Source of the DNA: Acidobacteriaceae bacterium
Lineage (GTDB): Bacteria > Acidobacteriota > Terriglobia > Terriglobales > Acidobacteriaceae
Length of the DNA stretch: 5,374 nt
Assembly: GCA_027306745.1 (NCBI GenBank)
Contig: DAHUZD010000090.1
Coordinates: forward strand, 1 to 5,374
Direction: 5' to 3'
A program made the translations under genes and the position numbers. The notes under the pieces are model-generated. The model was not told where the DNA came from. It saw nothing but the letters and a program-made list of their open reading frames with translations, and did not search any database. Below, piece after piece: positions 1 through 5,004 of this stretch (its first letter is position 1; each line of letters starts with the position of its first letter).

Positions 1-206
1 GCGATGTGGATGGTGTGGAGCTGGTACAACGCGCCGACGATCAGGAAGATGTGTTTGCCGAGCGCTTGCGCACCTATGAGTCGCAGACAGCGCCGGTGGT
101 GGAGCATTATCGCGCCTTGGGGCGCTTTGCCGAAGTCGATGGCGAGCAGGCGATGGACACAGTCAGCGCCAGTGTTATGAAGGCCATCGTGCGGTTGCGG
201 GGCTAA
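1..206 (+). CDS. adk: Adenylate kinase, C-terminal end (5' truncated by window)
   Basis: This is the last 67 or so codons of adenylate kinase, which interconverts ATP + AMP and 2 ADP in the cytoplasm. The reading frame is open from the left edge to TAA at 204-206. The segment reads D-V-D-G-V-E-L-V-Q-R-A-D-D-Q-E, then A-E-R-L-R-T-Y, which matches the end of the LID and the family's arginine-containing motif. The Arg codons at 30-32 and about 63-65 correspond to the two phosphate-binding arginines (156 and 167 in E. coli numbering). Asp at 9-11 aligns with the fourth ligand of the zinc-type LID. The split first codon ends in 'gc', compatible with the expected Cys (TGC). The stop lies 6 bases before map, in the usual secY-adk-map-infA order. 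The GTG at 6 is internal, not a start. Identification is firm; the N-terminal P-loop is outside the window. Confidence 0.93.
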   Translation, partial: DVDGVELVQRADDQEDVFAERLRTYESQTAPVVEHYRALGRFAEVDGEQAMDTVSASVMKAIVRLRG

Positions 207-212
207 GGCACT

Positions 213-962
213 ATGGCGATTGTGATTCGCACGCCGCAGGAGATTGCCAGGATGCGGCAGAGCGGCATCGCTCTGCGTGCAGTGTTGGATGCGGTGCAGG
301 CGGCGGTCGCGCCGGGTTGCACTACGATGGATTTGGAGCGGGTGGCCGAGGCCAAGATCGCCGAAACCGGCGGCAAGGCGGCCTTCAAGGGTTATCATGG
401 CTATCCGCGGGTGTTGTGCACTTCGGTCAATCACGAAGTGGTGCACGGCATCCCATCCAAGAAGACCACGCTGAAGGCAGGCGACATTGTTTCGGTCGAT
501 TGCGGCGTGATCCTCGACGGATATTATTCTGACTCGGCCATCACCGTGCCTGTGGGCGCTGTGACGCCAGAGGCGGAACGGCTGCTGGCGGTGACACAAT
601 CCTCGCTGGCCAGTGCGATTGCCGCAGTTCAAGTTGGCGCGTATCTCGGCGATGTGGGCGCGGCGGTGCAGGATGTGGTCGAAGCCGCAGGCTTCAGCGT
701 CGTCAGGGAGTTTGTCGGCCACGGCATTGGCACCAGCTTGCATGAGGATCCGCAGGTGCCCAACTATGGTCGGCGTGGCATTGGTATCAAGCTGCGTGAG
801 GGTATGGTGCTGGCCATCGAGCCGATGGTCAACGCTGGCAAGGCTGAGGTGCGGGTGCTGGAAGATGGCTGGACGGCAGTGACCGTCGATGGCCGTCTGA
901 GCGCCCACTTTGAGCACACCGTGGCGGTGACGGCGGACGGCGCGCAGGTGCTGACCGCATAA
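213..962 (+). CDS. map: Methionine aminopeptidase, type I
   Basis: A 249-residue cytosolic metalloprotease that removes the initiator Met from nascent proteins when the second residue is small. It has the length and single-domain 'pita-bread' layout of type Ia enzymes. All catalytic residues are visible: His78 in V-V-H-G-I-P, metal ligands Asp96 (S-V-D-C-G) and Asp107 (Y-Y-S-D-S), His170 (V-G-H-G-I-G), Glu203 (A-I-E-P-M) and Glu234 (H-F-E-H-T), plus the conserved His177. There is no N-terminal zinc-finger or SH3-binding extension. The ATG at 213 gives the normal N-terminus ([11 protein letters not shown]). It lies 6 bases after the adk stop, with only a weak AAGG overlapping that stop, so coupled translation with adk is likely. 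The next gene, infA, begins 71 bases downstream. Confidence 0.98.
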   Translation: MAIVIRTPQEIARMRQSGIALRAVLDAVQAAVAPGCTTMDLERVAEAKIAETGGKAAFKGYHGYPRVLCTSVNHEVVHGIPSKKTTLKAGDIVSVDCGVILDGYYSDSAITVPVGAVTPEAERLLAVTQSSLASAIAAVQVGAYLGDVGAAVQDVVEAAGFSVVREFVGHGIGTSLHEDPQVPNYGRRGIGIKLREGMVLAIEPMVNAGKAEVRVLEDGWTAVTVDGRLSAHFEHTVAVTADGAQVLTA

Positions 963-965
963 CAA

Positions 966-1017
966 GTTTCCCGCAAGGGAACAACGCAGTACGAATTCAG
1001 GTTCGTTCGTGGGAACC
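966..1017 (+). promoter_or_regulatory. Two small hairpins in the map-infA spacer
   Basis: Directly after the map stop, 968-972 (TTCCC) pairs perfectly with 977-981 (GGGAA) around a GCAA loop, a GNRA-type tetraloop. G966 can also pair with C982 if one T bulges. Further on, GGTTC at 1000-1004 pairs with GAACC at 1013-1017 around an 8-base loop, ending seven bases or so before the infA Shine-Dalgarno. Neither is followed by a T run, so neither looks like an intrinsic terminator. They could stabilise or process the mRNA or tune infA translation. With 5-bp stems, chance is also possible. Confidence 0.35.
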
Positions 1018-1033
1018 GGGAGCAGGACGCCGA

Positions 1034-1252
1034 TTGTCGAAGGAAGATGCAATTGAGGTCATGGCAACGGTCATCGAGACCCTGCCAAACGCAACGTTCC
1101 GGGTGGAACTGGAGAACAAGCACCAGGTGCTGGCGCATGTCTCCGGGCGCATGAGAAAGAACTTCATCCGCATTCTGCCTGGCGACAAGGTTGCCGTGGA
1201 GCTGAGTCCATACGATCTGAACCGCGGACGTATCGTGTACCGCTATCGCTAG
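1034..1252 (+). CDS. infA: Translation initiation factor IF-1 (TTG start)
   Basis: A 72-residue protein, the standard IF-1 length, forming a single S1-type OB fold that binds the 30S A site during initiation with IF-2 and IF-3. Diagnostic stretches are K-E-D-A-I-E-V (3-9), [12 protein letters not shown] (17-28), the basic [16 protein letters not shown] (38-53) and the closing R-G-R-I-V-Y-R-Y-R. The start is TTG at 1034. It is the only start codon that gives the family N-terminus M-S-K-E-D. No in-frame ATG or GTG exists between the map stop and this point, and the next ATG (1061) would delete the first beta strand. An AGGA at 1024-1027 lies 6 bases upstream, supporting the TTG. A rare start on an initiation factor gene may limit its expression; that is inference. 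Confidence 0.96.
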   Translation: MSKEDAIEVMATVIETLPNATFRVELENKHQVLAHVSGRMRKNFIRILPGDKVAVELSPYDLNRGRIVYRYR

Positions 1253-1299
1253 CCGGTGCACGCAGCAATGCAGTGGGAAGGCAAGGGTAGGTTGAAGAT

Positions 1300-1413
1300 A
1301 TGAAGGTTCGAGCTTCGGTCAAAAAGATTTGTGACAAGTGCAAGATCGTGCACCGCCGCGGGGTGGTACGCGTGATCTGCGAAAACACCAAGCACAAGCA
1401 GCGCCAGGGCTAA
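1300..1413 (+). CDS. rpmJ: 50S ribosomal protein L36 (bL36), zinc-binding form
   Basis: A 37-residue, very basic protein beginning [11 protein letters not shown] and ending H-K-Q-R-Q-G, the full length of the main bacterial L36. It binds 23S rRNA in the large subunit. It carries an intact zinc ribbon: Cys11, Cys14, Cys27 and His32. It is therefore the zinc-dependent ('C+') form rather than the zinc-free paralog some bacteria induce under zinc starvation. ATG at 1300 is preceded by a G-rich stretch (GGGTAGG, 1285-1291) at a workable distance. It sits 47 bases after infA and is followed by the long rpsM leader, so it is the last gene before the S13-S11 block. Identification is secure despite the small size. 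Confidence 0.97.
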   Translation: MKVRASVKKICDKCKIVHRRGVVRVICENTKHKQRQG

Positions 1414-1431
1414 GGCCAGGGCGCGCGTTTG

Positions 1432-1493
1432 CGCTGGAGTCCATCGGGCTAGTTAGCCGTAGAAAGGCTTGCGATGAACCCGCTGGAATCCAT
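1432..1493 (+). repeat. Imperfect 13-nt direct repeat in the rpsM leader
   Basis: CGCTGGAGTCCAT at 1432-1444 recurs as CGCTGGAATCCAT at 1481-1493, matching at 12 of 13 positions with starts 49 bases apart. Each copy contains a small inverted repeat, TGGA-n-TCCA. The second copy lies in the loop of the first predicted leader hairpin. It could be a protein-binding half-site pair, a small duplication or chance; two copies do not settle which. Confidence 0.5.
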
Positions 1494-1503
1494 TCACCGC
1501 TGA
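1474..1503 (+). other. Possible nine-codon leader peptide before rpsM
   Basis: ATG at 1474 opens a short frame, M-N-P-L-E-S-I-H-R, ending in TGA at 1501-1503. A GAAAGG at 1462-1467 lies 6 bases before the ATG, a plausible Shine-Dalgarno. The frame coincides almost exactly with the first predicted leader hairpin (1471-1500), so ribosomes translating it would melt that stem. Its stop overlaps a GAGGAG (1502-1507) that has no start codon after it. Nothing in the peptide suggests amino-acid sensing, and short frames like this occur by chance, so this is a candidate only. Confidence 0.2.
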
Positions 1504-1583
1504 GGAGACGGGCAACCGCCCGCAGCCAACACCGCAGTTCCATGGCCATGCCGTGGTGCTGCAAAGAAAAAGAAGGGTACAGT

Positions 1584-1970
1584 ATGGCACGCATTGCAGG
1601 CGTCGATCTGCCGCGGAACAAGCAGGCACGCATCGCGCTGACGTACATTTTCGGCATCGGCGACGCACGCGCGCAGCGGATTTTGACCGCAGCCAGCGTG
1701 GAGCCGACGAAAAAGATGCAGGACCTGGGCGAGGATGAGTTGAACCGCATCCGCCAGGTCATCGAAGGCGAAGGACAGGTGGAAGGCGATCTGCGCAAGG
1801 ATGTTTCGTTGAACATCAAGCGCCTGATCGAAATCCAGTCCTACCGTGGCCTGCGCCACCGCAAGAACCTGCCGGTTCGCGGCCAGCGCTCGCACACCAA
1901 CGCGCGCACCCGCAAAGGTCCGCGCAAGGGCACGGTATCCAACAAGAAGAAAGCGACGGCGAAGACCTAA
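1584..1970 (+). CDS. rpsM: 30S ribosomal protein S13 (uS13)
   Basis: A 128-residue protein of the 30S head that contacts the P-site tRNA and forms bridges to the 50S subunit. It begins [10 protein letters not shown], the classical uS13 N-terminus. It continues with Y-I-F-G-I-G (21-26) and the helix-turn-helix-like rRNA-binding region. The signature S-Y-R-G-L-R-H-R at 86-93 leads into the basic tail ([14 protein letters not shown] at 99-112, ending in Lys/Ala/Thr-rich residues). The ATG at 1584 is chosen over earlier in-frame codons, including an ATG at 1542, because only it gives the family start and because AAGGG at 1573-1577 sits 6 bases upstream. The length is slightly above the E. coli protein owing to the basic tail. 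The stop overlaps the rpsK start by one base (TAATG). Confidence 0.98.
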   Translation: MARIAGVDLPRNKQARIALTYIFGIGDARAQRILTAASVEPTKKMQDLGEDELNRIRQVIEGEGQVEGDLRKDVSLNIKRLIEIQSYRGLRHRKNLPVRGQRSHTNARTRKGPRKGTVSNKKKATAKT

Positions 1971-2392
1971 TGGCAAAAGCACAAGCTGCAGGCGCTGCCG
2001 GCAAGGCCGCCAAAAACAAAAAGTTCAAGAAGCGCGAACGCAAGAATGTTCCCTATGGTTTGGTGTTCATTCAGGCGACGTTCAACAACACCATCGTGAC
2101 CATTACCGACGGACAGGGCAACACGATCTCGTGGAAAAGCTCCGGCTCGCTCGGCTTCCGTGGCTCGCGCAAGGGCACTCCCTTTGCCGCGCAGCAAGCG
2201 GCGGTCAACGCAGCCAATCAGGCCCGCGAGCATGGCCTGCGCGTGGTCGATGTGCGCGTCAGCGGTCCCGGCTCCGGCCGTGAGTCCGCCATCCGCGCGC
2301 TGGGAACGGCCGGCATTGAGGTCCGCTCCATTCGCGACGTGACGCCGGTGCCGCACAACGGCTGCCGTCCGCCCAAGCGCCGCCGCGTCTAA
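1970..2392 (+). CDS. rpsK: 30S ribosomal protein S11 (uS11)
   Basis: A 140-residue protein of the 30S platform that helps form the mRNA exit channel. An Ala/Lys-rich N-terminal extension (1-25) precedes the core, which starts at [15 protein letters not shown]. Further diagnostics are the [14 protein letters not shown] stretch (62-75), [10 protein letters not shown] (97-106) and the C-terminal [18 protein letters not shown]. The Asn130-Gly131 pair is at the site where E. coli S11 is known to form isoaspartate. The start ATG shares its A with the rpsM stop. There is no good Shine-Dalgarno just upstream, so re-initiation or coupling from rpsM is the likely mode of translation. Confidence 0.98.
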   Translation: MAKAQAAGAAGKAAKNKKFKKRERKNVPYGLVFIQATFNNTIVTITDGQGNTISWKSSGSLGFRGSRKGTPFAAQQAAVNAANQAREHGLRVVDVRVSGPGSGRESAIRALGTAGIEVRSIRDVTPVPHNGCRPPKRRRV

Positions 2393-2408
2393 CGCGGTAG
2401 AATAAACC

Positions 2409-2451
2409 TTGGCGCGCCAACGGCCCACACCCGGGCGGCTGGCGCGCCTTT
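2409..2451 (+). terminator. Terminator-like hairpin between rpsK and rpsD
   Basis: GGCGCGCCA at 2411-2419 pairs perfectly with TGGCGCGCC at 2440-2448. The stem continues inward through two mismatches and one G-C pair to GCCC (2423-2426) with GGGC (2433-2436), around the loop ACACCC. It is followed by TTT at 2449-2451 and an AT-rich patch to about 2463. The stem is strong, but the T tract is too short for a textbook intrinsic terminator. A leaky attenuator or an RNA-processing stem is more likely, since rpsD, rpoA and rplQ lie downstream with no evident promoter of their own. Each arm is itself a GGCGCGCC palindrome, so other folds are possible. Confidence 0.5.
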
Positions 2452-2466
2452 AACTGTAAATTTGCG

Positions 2467-2501
2467 GATCGGGACGAAGGGTTGCCACCCGTAAACCGAT
2501 C
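2467..2501 (+). promoter_or_regulatory. Predicted hairpin in the rpsD leader
   Basis: GATCGG at 2467-2472 pairs with CCGATC at 2496-2501. Inside, AC (2474-2475) pairs with GT (2491-2492) and GGGT (2479-2482) with ACCC (2487-2490) around a TGCC loop, leaving small asymmetric bulges (GAA and AAA). The structure ends 13 bases before the AGGAG of rpsD. An irregular stem with purine bulges just before the S4 gene fits a protein-bound leader, and S4 is a known autoregulator in other bacteria. Binding here is inferred from position only. Confidence 0.4.
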
Positions 2502-2525
2502 GGCCTCAGCACCCAGGAGATTCCA

Positions 2526-3161
2526 TTGGCACGTTATACAGGACCCGTCTGCCGTCTTTGCCGCCGTGAAGGCGTCAAGCTGTTTTTGAAAGGCCCCAAG
2601 TGTTTTTCTGACAAGTGCGCGATTGAAAAGCGCAACTTCGCCCCCGGCCAGCATGGCCGCGACCGCAAGGGCAAGGCCAAGATCGTTGGCTATGGCTTGC
2701 AGTTGCGTGAAAAGCAGAAGGCCAAGCGCATGTACTTCGCCCAAGAGGGCCAGTTCCGCGCGTACTACGAAAAGGCCAGCCGCGCCCAGGGCGTTACCGG
2801 CGAACTGCTCTTGCAACAGTTGGAGCGTCGCCTGGACAGCGTTGCTTTCCGTTTGGGCTTCGCCATCTCGCGCCGTCAGGCACGCCAAGTGGTGCGCCAC
2901 GGCCACGTTGAAGTGAATGGCCGCAAGGTGAACATTCCTTCATTCCAGGTGAGCGTGGGTGACGAGATTCGCGTCCGTGAAGGCAGCAAGAGCCTGCCCA
3001 TCTTCGCCACGGCGGCGGAGTACAGCGGTCAGGGCCACGCGCCCAACTGGCTGTCGATTGATCGTGTTGGCATGAGCGGCAAAGTGCTCTCGCTGCCCAA
3101 GCGTGAAGATATTCAACTGCCGGTCAACGAACAGTTGATCGTTGAGTTGTACAGCAAGTAA
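2526..3161 (+). CDS. rpsD: 30S ribosomal protein S4 (uS4), zinc-binding form (TTG start)
   Basis: A 211-residue primary 16S rRNA-binding protein that nucleates assembly of the 30S body; in several bacteria it also represses its own operon. The N-terminal domain has four cysteines (Cys9, Cys12, Cys26, Cys31) in the spacing of the zinc-binding Thermus S4. N-F-A-P-G-Q-H-G at 37-44 and Y-G-L-Q-L-R-E-K-Q at 56-64 are family signatures. The S4 RNA-binding domain spans about 100-163, starting [12 protein letters not shown] and containing [10 protein letters not shown]. The protein ends V-E-L-Y-S-K. The start is TTG at 2526: it yields the invariant M-A-R-Y-T-G-P and has a strong AGGAG (2515-2519) 6 bases upstream, with no better in-frame codon. 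The non-ATG start and structured leader suggest translational control, which is inference. Confidence 0.98.
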   Translation: MARYTGPVCRLCRREGVKLFLKGPKCFSDKCAIEKRNFAPGQHGRDRKGKAKIVGYGLQLREKQKAKRMYFAQEGQFRAYYEKASRAQGVTGELLLQQLERRLDSVAFRLGFAISRRQARQVVRHGHVEVNGRKVNIPSFQVSVGDEIRVREGSKSLPIFATAAEYSGQGHAPNWLSIDRVGMSGKVLSLPKREDIQLPVNEQLIVELYSK

Positions 3162-3249
3162 GCACGGCAGCACCGTCTGCCATGCAAACGGCCTTGGGCG
3201 CGCGCCCCGTGTGTGCGCCCAAGGCAAAAGATGCCGCCGCTTGCGGCAT
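3162..3249 (+). promoter_or_regulatory. Three consecutive hairpins after rpsD
   Basis: Three predicted stem-loops follow the rpsD stop almost back to back. In the first, GCA-c-GGCAG (3162-3170) pairs with CTGCC-a-TGC (3177-3185), giving 8 pairs and one C-A mismatch. In the second, GCCTTGGGCGC (3191-3201) pairs perfectly with GCGCCCAAGGC (3215-3225), 11 pairs, extendable by four more (two of them G-T) to a five-base loop. In the third, ATGCCGC (3231-3237) pairs perfectly with GCGGCAT (3243-3249) around CGCTT. None has a T run on either strand, so classical termination is unlikely. The second also contains a competing 12-base palindrome at 3196-3207. mRNA stabilisation, processing or regulation of alpha synthesis are the reasonable readings. 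Confidence 0.55.
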
Positions 3250-3272
3250 TCCAATCCCTTGAAGGAGAACAG

Positions 3273-3316
3273 GCACGGCCGTTGCAGAATGCTTCGCGAC
3301 GCTTGCCGTGCAGGAG
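3273..3316 (+). promoter_or_regulatory. Long hairpin abutting the rpoA ribosome-binding site
   Basis: GCACGGC (3273-3279) pairs with GCCGTGC (3305-3311). After a CTT bulge, CGTTGC (3280-3285) pairs with GCGACG (3296-3301, one T-G), and GAA (3287-3289) pairs with TTC (3293-3295) around a TGC loop. That makes 16 pairs in all. The stem base ends at 3311 and the rpoA Shine-Dalgarno AGGAG occupies 3312-3316, nine bases before ATG 3326. The fold would place structure right at the edge of the ribosome-binding site without covering it. It is a plausible translational control element, though I see no ligand or protein signature. Confidence 0.45.
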
Positions 3317-3325
3317 ATAACCCAT

Positions 3326-4429
3326 ATGCTGTGGCGAGGATTCCAAAAACCGAAGCGTCTCTCTGTCGACATGGAGACACTCACCGAAAAGTACGGCAAG
3401 TTCAGCGCGCAGCCCTTTGAGCGCGGATTCGGCACCACCGTGGGCAATGCCCTGCGTCGCGTGCTGCTTTCCTCCATTGAAGGCGCAGCCGTCACCGCTG
3501 TGCGCGTTGAAGGCGTGTTGCATGAGTTTCAAGCCCTGCCGGGTGTGGTGGAAGACGCAACCGACCTGATTCTGAATCTGAAGCAGGTTCCCTTCAAGCT
3601 GAACGGCGAAGGCCCCAAGGCCATATATCTGCGCGCCGATCAGCCGGGTATCGTCACCTCTGGCATGATCGAAGCCGATGGCGACGTGGAGATCCTCGAC
3701 AAGAATGTGTATATCGCCACGGTCAGCGAGGGCGGCAAGCTCGACATGGAAATGCGTCTGAAGCGCGGACGCGGCTATGTCTCCGCTGACAAGAACTTCG
3801 ACGCTGATCTGGGCATCGGCTTCATTCCGGTGGATTCGGTGCACTCGCCTGTGCGCAAGGTGAACTATACCGTGGACGCAGCCCGCCTCGGCCAGATCAC
3901 CGACTACGACAAGCTCACGCTGGAGGTCTGGACCAACGGCAGCATTTTGCCGGCAGACGCCATCGGCCTGGCTGCCAAGCTGCTCAAGGACCATATGAGC
4001 ATCTTCATCAACTTTGAAGAAGAGATCGAAGCGGGCAGCTCTGCCGACTCTGGCAGCGGGCTGCACGGCAACGATAATCTGAACCGCTCGGTGGAAGAAC
4101 TGGAGTTGTCCGTTCGCAGCTACAACTGCCTGAAGAATGCCAACATCCAGACCATCGGCGAGCTGGTGCAGAAGACCGAAGCCGAGATGCTCAAGACCAA
4201 GAACTTTGGCCGCAAATCACTCAACGAGATCAAGGAAATTCTGGCGCAGATGGGCCTTTCGCTCGGCATGCGCATCGATGAGAGCGGCAACCCTGTCCCC
4301 GGACCCACCAGCATTCTGCCCTCCGCAGTGTTGAGCGGCGCAGGCCGTTTTGAGGATGACGAGGACGAAGACGAAGAGGACTTCGACGACGAAGCACTGG
4401 CGACGAAGGACGATGCGGAGAGTTTCTAA
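3326..4429 (+). CDS. rpoA: DNA-directed RNA polymerase subunit alpha, with acidic C-terminal tail
   Basis: A 367-residue alpha subunit, longer than the usual 315-350. The dimer scaffolds beta and beta-prime, and its C-terminal domain contacts promoter UP elements and activators. The N-terminal domain (about 1-232) begins [10 protein letters not shown] and contains [20 protein letters not shown] (31-50) and later I-F-I-N-F-E-E-E. A flexible Ser/Gly linker (236-250) leads to the C-terminal domain (about 253-318), with V-R-S-Y-N-C-L-K (Arg264, equivalent to the DNA-binding Arg265 of E. coli) and L-G-M-R-I. The last 49 residues are an extra tail in which 13 of residues 343-356 are Asp or Glu. ATG 3326 is chosen because AGGAG lies 9 bases upstream; an in-frame GTG at 3308 would place that AGGAG inside the gene. 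Confidence 0.98.
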   Translation: MLWRGFQKPKRLSVDMETLTEKYGKFSAQPFERGFGTTVGNALRRVLLSSIEGAAVTAVRVEGVLHEFQALPGVVEDATDLILNLKQVPFKLNGEGPKAIYLRADQPGIVTSGMIEADGDVEILDKNVYIATVSEGGKLDMEMRLKRGRGYVSADKNFDADLGIGFIPVDSVHSPVRKVNYTVDAARLGQITDYDKLTLEVWTNGSILPADAIGLAAKLLKDHMSIFINFEEEIEAGSSADSGSGLHGNDNLNRSVEELELSVRSYNCLKNANIQTIGELVQKTEAEMLKTKNFGRKSLNEIKEILAQMGLSLGMRIDESGNPVPGPTSILPSAVLSGAGRFEDDEDEDEEDFDDEALATKDDAESF

Positions 4430-4478
4430 CTCCACTGCAATTTTTGAACTGAAGAATTCGAACGAAGAGAGATTGGCC

Positions 4479-4943
4479 ATGCGTCATCGCAATGCAGGAT
4501 ACAAACTGGGACGGAACACCAGCCACCGCCGCGCCATGCTGCGCAACCTGGTGACGTCCATTCTTCTGGAGGATCGCGTCCAGACCACCATCACCAAAGC
4601 CAAGGCCGCGCGCCCTGAAGTGGAGCGGCTCATCACGCTGGGCAAACGCGGCGACTTGCACGCACGCAGACAGGCTCTGGCCTATCTGCAGACGGGCGAG
4701 GCTGTCACGCGGCTTTTTGATACTGTCGCGCCCCGCTACGGCGAGCGCAACGGCGGTTATCTGCGCATTCTGCGCGCCGGCTTCCAAAAAGGAGACGGAG
4801 CGGAGATCGCCTTTGTCGAATTGCTGGGCGCTGAAAAGCACTTGGATGAGAAGCGCCAGAAGCGTGCAGATGCACGCCAAAAGCGCCGCGACGCTGTTGC
4901 CGCATCACTCAAGGAAAGCGAAGAGAGCAGCGATAAAGAGTAA
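4479..4943 (+). CDS. rplQ: 50S ribosomal protein L17 (bL17) with charged C-terminal extension
   Basis: A 154-residue protein of the large subunit, near the peptide exit tunnel. The core (1 to about 117) has the family start M-R-H-R-N-A-G-Y-K-L-G-R, S-H-R-R-A-M-L-R-N-L at 15-24, E-D-R-V-Q-T-T at 31-37, A-K-A-A-R-P-E-V-E at 41-49 and R-N-G-G-Y-L-R-I at 90-97. After that, about 36 residues rich in Lys, Arg, Asp and Glu form an extension that E. coli L17 (127 residues) lacks. It is probably helical and surface-exposed. The ATG at 4479 is preceded by GAAGAGAGA, a modest Shine-Dalgarno. The earlier in-frame GTG/ATG region overlaps the rpoA tail and does not encode family sequence. The gene is 49 bases after rpoA, the usual last gene of this operon. 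Confidence 0.97.
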   Translation: MRHRNAGYKLGRNTSHRRAMLRNLVTSILLEDRVQTTITKAKAARPEVERLITLGKRGDLHARRQALAYLQTGEAVTRLFDTVAPRYGERNGGYLRILRAGFQKGDGAEIAFVELLGAEKHLDEKRQKRADARQKRRDAVAASLKESEESSDKE

Positions 4944-4964
4944 GCCTTTCGCACGCAAACACCG

Positions 4965-5004
4965 CAACGGGCACAGACTTGAGTCTGGGCCCGTTGTCAT
5001 TTCC
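4965..5004 (+). terminator. Hairpin terminator after rplQ, between convergent genes
   Basis: CAACGGGC at 4965-4972 pairs perfectly with GCCCGTTG at 4989-4996. After one A-G mismatch, CAGAC (4974-4978) pairs with GTCTG (4983-4987) around a TTGA loop, 13 pairs in all. TCATTTCC follows, a weak T tract. It starts 21 bases after the rplQ stop, where the r-protein operon should end and before the tail of a gene on the other strand. It is therefore probably the operon terminator and may also serve the opposite strand, although no good T run is present there either. Confidence 0.7.

Larger units (their letters stand above)
1414..1583 (+). promoter_or_regulatory. Structured leader upstream of rpsM
   Basis: This 170-base stretch has no conserved gene. 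I see three predicted hairpins. In the first, GCGATGAA at 1471-1478 pairs with TTCACCGC at 1493-1500 (7 of 8 pairs, one A-C mismatch), extendable to 1468/1504 with one bulged base. In the second, CGGGC at 1509-1513 pairs with GCCCG at 1518-1522 (AACC loop). In the third, CCATGG at 1540-1545 pairs with CCGTGG at 1551-1556 (one T-G pair). There is also GGCTA/TAGCC at 1447-1458. No T run follows any of them, so this looks like a folded mRNA leader rather than a terminator. In Escherichia coli the equivalent position holds a pseudoknot bound by S4 that represses the alpha operon. I see no sequence match to that element, so the analogy is positional only. No convincing promoter hexamers were found. 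Confidence 0.45.

Noticed and set aside
764..1261. Minus-strand open frame across the end of map and all of infA
   Set aside because: It overlaps two firmly identified genes, shows no recognisable protein features and has no evident ribosome-binding site; a shadow frame.
1338..1583. In-frame upstream extension of rpsM, including an ATG at 1542
   Set aside because: The extension overlaps rpmJ and does not encode S13-like sequence. The family start M-A-R-I-A-G and a well-spaced AAGGG favour 1584.
2398..2403. TAGAAT as a -10 promoter element upstream of rpsD
   Set aside because: No acceptable -35 hexamer lies 16-18 bases upstream (that stretch is the GC-rich end of rpsK), so a promoter is not supported by sequence alone.
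3261..3291. GAAGGAG at 3261-3267 as the ribosome-binding site of a small gene starting at ATG 3289
   Set aside because: The spacing of 21 bases is too long, the frame runs out of phase into rpoA, and the product has no recognisable features.
3308..3325. GTG at 3308 as the rpoA start
   Set aside because: It would put the AGGAG Shine-Dalgarno inside the coding region, has no SD of its own, and adds six residues not seen in the family.
3113..4066. A 317-codon open frame on the minus strand opposite rpoA
   Set aside because: It is antisense to a highly conserved gene, its product has no recognisable family features, and long antisense frames are expected in GC-rich coding DNA.
4350..4478. Longer start for rplQ within the rpoA tail
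   Set aside because: It would overlap rpoA in another frame and add 43 non-homologous residues; the L17 N-terminus M-R-H-R-N begins at 4479.
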